Assembly (NCBI RefSeq): GCF_004193175.1 | Contig: NZ_SAUH01000001.1 | Span: forward strand, 372,001 to 436,000 | Source of the DNA: Streptomyces sp. RFCAC02 | Lineage (GTDB): Bacteria; Actinomycetota; Actinomycetes; Streptomycetales; Streptomycetaceae | Reading direction: 5' to 3' | Length of the DNA stretch: 64,000 nt | Shown here: piece by piece, positions 60,233 through 64,000 of the stretch | How positions within the stretch are numbered: position 1 is the stretch's first letter | How the letters are laid out: the number at the start of each line of letters is the position of its first letter | Notes under the pieces: model-generated | Database searches by the model: none | Seen by the model: only the letters and a program-made list of their open reading frames with translations | Told to the model about the DNA's origin: nothing | Translations under genes and position numbers: made by a program

Positions 60233-62488
60233 CTACCCCTTGCTTCCGGCGAGCTGCGGGTCGGCGGCGGCCGGGCCGGCCGGCTCCGGGGCCGCCGGGT
60301 CCTCGCTCAGGCCGAAGCGCTCGTGCAGGCGGCGCAGCGGCCCCGGCGCCCACCAGTTGGCGTCACCCGCGAGCCGCATGAACGCGGGCACGAGCACCGT
60401 CCTGATGAGCAGGGCGTCCACCAGGACGGCCAGGGCCATGCCGACGCCCAGCTCCTTCAGGAAGACGACCTGGCCGGTGACGTAGCCGGCGAACGTGAGG
60501 GCGAGGATGCCGGCGGCGGCGGTGATGAGCGGTGCGCTGCGCTGGATGCCCGCGGCGACGGCGGCCGTGTTGTCGCCGGTGCGGTCGTACTCGTCCTTCA
60601 CGCGGGCCATGATGAACACCTCGTAGTCCATCGACAGGCCGTAGGCGATGCAGAACATCAGGATGGGGATGCTCGGTTCCATCCGGCCCGCTGGGGTGAA
60701 GTCGAGCAGGCCGGAGAGGTTGCCGTCCTGGAAGATCCACACGAGCGAGCCGAACATCACGCTGAGGCTGAGGATGTTCGCGACGGTGGCCTTGGCCGGG
60801 ATCAGGACGCTGCCGGTCATCAGGAAGAGGATGACGAAGGTGACGACCAGGATGATGCCGACGACCAGCGGCAGCCTCTCGAAGAGGTCGGCGCGGAAGT
60901 CCGTCATCGCGGCGGGGAAGCCGCCGACGAGCACGTCGAACGGCGCGGGCTCGGCCCGTACCGCCTCGACGAGGTCGGACATGTCGCCGTCGAGCGCGGC
61001 GCGGTCCGCGGTGACGGTCAGCCGCAGCGCGTCGTCGGCGGCGTGCCGTCCGGCCGCCCCGGCGGGGACCTCGGTGAGGGCGCCGTCGCGGTAGGAGCCG
61101 GTGTGGGTGTCGACCTGGTACACGCCGGGCAGGGCGGACAGCGCGGTCGCGTAGCTCTCCGTGTCGGCGGCGTTGTCGGCGGGTGCGCCGACGCCCGTGG
61201 CGACGATCTGGAGGGCGTCGGTCTCCTCGGTGTCGAAGTTCTCGCGGATCTCCTCCTGCGTGACGCGCGCCGAGGCGTCGGCGGGCAGCACGCGTTCGTC
61301 GGGCAGGCCGAACCGGGCGCCGAGGAACGGGGAGCCGAGCGCCAGCAGGACGGCCAGCGCGGGCAGGCCGTAGAGCAGGGGCTTGCGCATCACCCGCAGG
61401 GCGAGGCGGTACCAGCGGCCGGACGCCACGTCGGTGGTGGCGGCGGGCGGCGTACGGCGTTCGACGCGGTGGCCGACGGCGGCGAGCGCGGCCGGCAGCA
61501 GGACGACGGCGCCGAACGCGGCGGTCGCGACGACGGCGATGCCCGCGTAGGCGAACGACTGGAGGAACGGGAAGGGGAACGCGAACAGCGCGGCGAGCGA
61601 CGCGGCCACCGTCACGCCGCTGAACAGCACGGTCCGTCCCGCCGTCTCGACCGTGCGGACGACGGCGGTCTCCCGGTCCCGGCCCGCGGCCCGCTCCTCG
61701 CGGTAGCGGGCGATGACGAACAGGCTGTAGTCGATGCCGAGGCCGAGCCCGAGGACGAGCGCGAGGTTGGCCGCGAAGGTCGACACCTCGGTGAAGGCCG
61801 TCACGCCCCGCAGGAGCGCGAGGGTCCCGAGGACGGAGAAGATGCCGACGCCCAGCGTCAGCCCGGCCGCGGACCAGCGGCGGTAGGCCCACACGAGCAG
61901 CAGGAACACGATCGGGATCAGCACGATCTCGGCCCGCAGGAAGTCCTCCCGCGAGGTGTCGCTGACCTGCCGGAAGATCTCGTCCTGGCCGCCGGCGCGC
62001 ACCGTGACGAGGTCGGTCTCGCGGACCATCTCCTCCGTCGTGTCGGCGAGCTGTTCGCGCACGGCGGTCGCGTCGCCGTCCAGCCAGGCCACGATCAGGG
62101 CCTGGGTGCGGTCGCGGCTCACGAGCGTGGGGCTCATGTCGCGCGACCAGTAGGAGTCGACGGTGGCGACCATGGGGGTGCCGGCCAGTTCGTCGGCGAC
62201 GCGGCGGCCCTCGTCGGCCACGGCGGGGTCGTCCACCGTGCCCTGCCGCGCCTCGACGAGCAGCAGGTAGTTCGGGCTGCCGTCGCCGAACTCCTCGTGC
62301 AGGATCTCCTCGGCGGTGTCGGACTCCGACCCCTCGGCCTCGAACCGGGAGAGCGACAGGACGCTCTGCGCGCCGGCGCCGAGGACCGCGGCGACGAGGA
62401 GGACGACCGCCCCGGCGATCAGGACGGCACGCCGTCGCCGGGCGGCCAGCAGACCCAGCCTGCGCAGCGGTGGCGGTGATGCGGACAT
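60233..62488 (-). CDS. MMPL-family RND transporter
   Basis: 751-residue membrane transporter with about 12 transmembrane segments in two halves, each carrying a large extracytoplasmic domain. Family signatures are GLGLGIDYSLFVIARYREE in the first half and AYGLSMDYEVFIMARVKDEY in the second; the Asp-Tyr pairs in these helices relay protons. Streptomyces MMPL proteins export antibiotics, lipids or siderophores. ATG 62488 has GAGGAG 9 nt upstream. Same strand as a secreted hydrolase 116 bp upstream, possibly co-regulated. Substrate unknown. Confidence 0.9.
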   Translation of the reverse strand: MSASPPPLRRLGLLAARRRRAVLIAGAVVLLVAAVLGAGAQSVLSLSRFEAEGSESDTAEEILHEEFGDGSPNYLLLVEARQGTVDDPAVADEGRRVADELAGTPMVATVDSYWSRDMSPTLVSRDRTQALIVAWLDGDATAVREQLADTTEEMVRETDLVTVRAGGQDEIFRQVSDTSREDFLRAEIVLIPIVFLLLVWAYRRWSAAGLTLGVGIFSVLGTLALLRGVTAFTEVSTFAANLALVLGLGLGIDYSLFVIARYREERAAGRDRETAVVRTVETAGRTVLFSGVTVAASLAALFAFPFPFLQSFAYAGIAVVATAAFGAVVLLPAALAAVGHRVERRTPPAATTDVASGRWYRLALRVMRKPLLYGLPALAVLLALGSPFLGARFGLPDERVLPADASARVTQEEIRENFDTEETDALQIVATGVGAPADNAADTESYATALSALPGVYQVDTHTGSYRDGALTEVPAGAAGRHAADDALRLTVTADRAALDGDMSDLVEAVRAEPAPFDVLVGGFPAAMTDFRADLFERLPLVVGIILVVTFVILFLMTGSVLIPAKATVANILSLSVMFGSLVWIFQDGNLSGLLDFTPAGRMEPSIPILMFCIAYGLSMDYEVFIMARVKDEYDRTGDNTAAVAAGIQRSAPLITAAAGILALTFAGYVTGQVVFLKELGVGMALAVLVDALLIRTVLVPAFMRLAGDANWWAPGPLRRLHERFGLSEDPAAPEPAGPAAADPQLAGSKG

Positions 62489-62604
62489 GGAACGCAACTC
62501 CTCGTTGTGTCGCCCCGGGACGGGGTCAGGTGGTGTGGGGGTGGCGGGTCACGACACGAAGGTGGGCCGGGACGGTGGGGCGCGGGGCGCGCCGGTGGTG
62601 CGGC

Positions 62605-63744
62605 TCAGCCGCTCTGCCGGTCCAGCCAGTCCGCCAGGGTGTCGTGCACGAGCGGTGCCTGCCGGGCGAGGCCCATGTAGTGGCCGGCGCCGGGGATCTC
62701 GATCAGTTCGGTGGACTCGGCGCCGGTGAACAGCGCCTCGTGCTCCGCGCCGCCCTCGACGCGGGCGTCCTTCTCGCCGTACATGAACAGCACGGGCACC
62801 TCGATCGAGGGGATCTGCCGCACGTCCATCAGCACGCCGGCGAGCTGCGACACCATGTCGCCGCACGGGTGCGCGTTCTGGTGGGGGACGGCGAGGGCCA
62901 GGACCTCGGGGTCGGTGTCGTTGAAGTTGCCGGAGGCGAACTCCTCGGATCCGAGGTCGTAGTAGCTGTAGCCCTCGTTCCCGCCCTGGAGGCAGGTCTG
63001 GAGCGAGGTGAAGAAGCGGGCGTTGGCCTGGTCGGTGAGTCCGAGGTCGGTCCAGTCCATGATCACGACGCCGTCCACGTCGCGGAACGAGTACGCCGCG
63101 ATCTGGGCGACCTGGCCGCCGTTGGACTGGCCGGCCAGGAAGATCCGGTCGAACGCCCAGGTCTCGCCGCCCTCGACGGTGTAGGAGCCGTCGCGGAGCT
63201 GCTGGGTGATCTGGTGGGCCATGTCGGCCTGGCCGCCGATGCAGGTGTCGAGGCCGTTGGGCCGGTCGCTGGAGTCGTAGCCGAGGCGGTCGATGGTGAG
63301 GGACGCGTGGCCGCGCAGCGCCATCTCCTCGGCGTGGTGGTAGCCCTCGGCGTCGAGGCGCCAGTACCACTCCCCCGCGGCGATGCCGTGCTCGTACAGG
63401 GTGATCGCGGTCTCCTCGCCGGCCGCCGCCCCCTCCAGCAGCGCGCGCGGCGCGGTGAGGTGGCCGCGGATCTCGTACGTCTCGCCGTCGACGGCGCAGG
63501 CGGCGAGGGTGCGGTTCTGGTTGACGACGGTGAAGGTGACGGGGAGGTCGACGATGTCCTCGTCGGCGAGCCGCTCGGCGGTCGCGGCGGCTGCCGCCGC
63601 GGCGTCGGCCTCGGCGTCGGCGGCGGCCGCGGCGGGGTCGGCCGGGGACGCCGGCCCGGAGCCGGCGGCGACGGCCCAGACGGCGGGGCTGAGGGCGAGG
63701 AGGGTGGCCGCCGCGCCCACGACGGCGGTTCTGATGTTCGGCAT
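62605..63744 (-). CDS. Secreted alpha/beta hydrolase
   Basis: 379 residues. Signal peptide at 1-27 (hydrophobic core VVGAAATLLALSPAVWA). An Ala-rich linker (about 33-60) leads into an alpha/beta-hydrolase fold with nucleophile S207 in AGQSNGG, D326 (GEKDARV) and H355 (GAGHYMG). Two or more cysteines in the mature domain may form disulfides. Members cleave esters or peptides outside the cell; the substrate is not evident. The long ORF 1.1 kb and its ATG 63744 are well supported by codon usage. Confidence 0.88.
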   Translation of the reverse strand: MPNIRTAVVGAAATLLALSPAVWAVAAGSGPASPADPAAAAADAEADAAAAAAATAERLADEDIVDLPVTFTVVNQNRTLAACAVDGETYEIRGHLTAPRALLEGAAAGEETAITLYEHGIAAGEWYWRLDAEGYHHAEEMALRGHASLTIDRLGYDSSDRPNGLDTCIGGQADMAHQITQQLRDGSYTVEGGETWAFDRIFLAGQSNGGQVAQIAAYSFRDVDGVVIMDWTDLGLTDQANARFFTSLQTCLQGGNEGYSYYDLGSEEFASGNFNDTDPEVLALAVPHQNAHPCGDMVSQLAGVLMDVRQIPSIEVPVLFMYGEKDARVEGGAEHEALFTGAESTELIEIPGAGHYMGLARQAPLVHDTLADWLDRQSG

Positions 63745-63785
63745 GGGTCAGGGCCTCCGGGGGACGGGCGGGTGGTGGCGGGGGG

Positions 63786-64000
63786 TCACGCGGCGCTCCG
63801 GGCGGGGGCGAGGAGGCCGGCGGAGCGGTACCAGGCGGCCTCGTCGGCGAACGTCTCGGCCGGCGGCCGGAAGGTGACGCCCAGTTCGTCGCGGGCGCGG
63901 TCGGAGCTGATGCGGGTGCGGTTGCCGTCGAGGAGGACGCGGACGCCCTCGCGGGTCGCGACCGGCTCGCGGCGGCGGAGTCTCGCCGAGGTCTCCAGCA
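63786..64000 (-). CDS. NAD-dependent epimerase-like SDR, C-terminal part (5' end outside window)
   Basis: The last 70 codons of a gene that continues past the window edge. The C-terminus contains GNRTRISSDRARDELGVTFRPPAETFADEAAWY, characteristic of the end of extended SDRs of the dihydroflavonol-reductase/epimerase type. It ends at TGA (63786). The alpha/beta hydrolase gene begins 41 bp further downstream, so the two may be in one transcript. Confidence 0.75.
   Translation of the reverse strand, partial: LETSARLRRREPVATREGVRVLLDGNRTRISSDRARDELGVTFRPPAETFADEAAWYRSAGLLAPARSAA

Overview
The window is chromosomal DNA from a high-GC actinomycete, almost certainly a Streptomyces or close relative. 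Third codon positions are nearly all G or C, GTG starts are common, and family content is typical of the genus: SpoIIE-type PP2C proteins with PAS/GAF sensors, a conservon, an NsdA-like TPR regulator, MocR and several TetR regulators. I see no insertion sequence, integrase, CRISPR array or tRNA gene.

Layout. (1) 0-9.6 kb is an accessory block of small regulator/target pairs, each with a visible palindromic operator: TetR/MFS exporter, SDR/TetR, a secreted GH16 beta-1,3-glucanase under a LacI/CebR-like box, MocR/PNPOx-like protein, a DUF4232 lipoprotein and a CPBP protease. (2) 9.6-15.4 kb holds a GCS2-family ligase, a hypothetical protein, and gcvP behind a tandem glycine riboswitch. (3) 15.4-26.6 kb is a conserved core: PRC-barrel protein, DNA polymerase IV, MerR, bifunctional nuclease, FHA (GarA-like), DUF881/small basic protein/DUF881, a mannose-1-phosphate guanylyltransferase with a mutase domain, a CDP-alcohol phosphatidyltransferase and, divergently, PTS Enzyme I. 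It resembles the Rv1822-Rv1832 order of Mycobacterium tuberculosis, but gcvH and the FtsR-type MerR gene are missing from it, and the crr gene expected beside ptsI is absent. (4) 26.6-33.2 kb has a quinone oxidoreductase, a 1.2-kb gene-free tract of degenerate repeats, a hypothetical gene that looks frameshifted, acetoacetyl-CoA synthetase and a VanX-like dipeptidase. (5) 33.4-36.2 kb is a reduced conservon (sensor kinase and roadblock only).

(6) 36.5-48.6 kb is the most interesting stretch: a minus-strand operon-like series ending in a 1548-residue SMC/MukB-type ATPase, a probable KITE/winged-helix subunit and a probable kleisin. This is a condensin/Wadjet-like trio with no JetD nuclease in the window and an Asp-Asn Walker B. 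It is preceded by two PAS/GAF/PP2C signalling proteins, one with a phosphatase site that looks dead. (7) 48.7-57.8 kb continues the signalling theme: a cyclic-nucleotide-binding protein without an HTH, a HEAT-repeat protein, a PAS/PP2C protein with degenerate metal ligands, an NsdA-like regulator, a catalytically broken APH-fold protein and a soluble Ser/Thr kinase with six TPRs. (8) 58-64 kb has a translationally coupled isochorismatase-like hydrolase and Orn/Lys/Arg decarboxylase, an MMPL transporter, a secreted alpha/beta hydrolase and the 3' end of an epimerase-like gene that runs off the edge.

Family assignments come from recognising motifs by eye. No database search was run.
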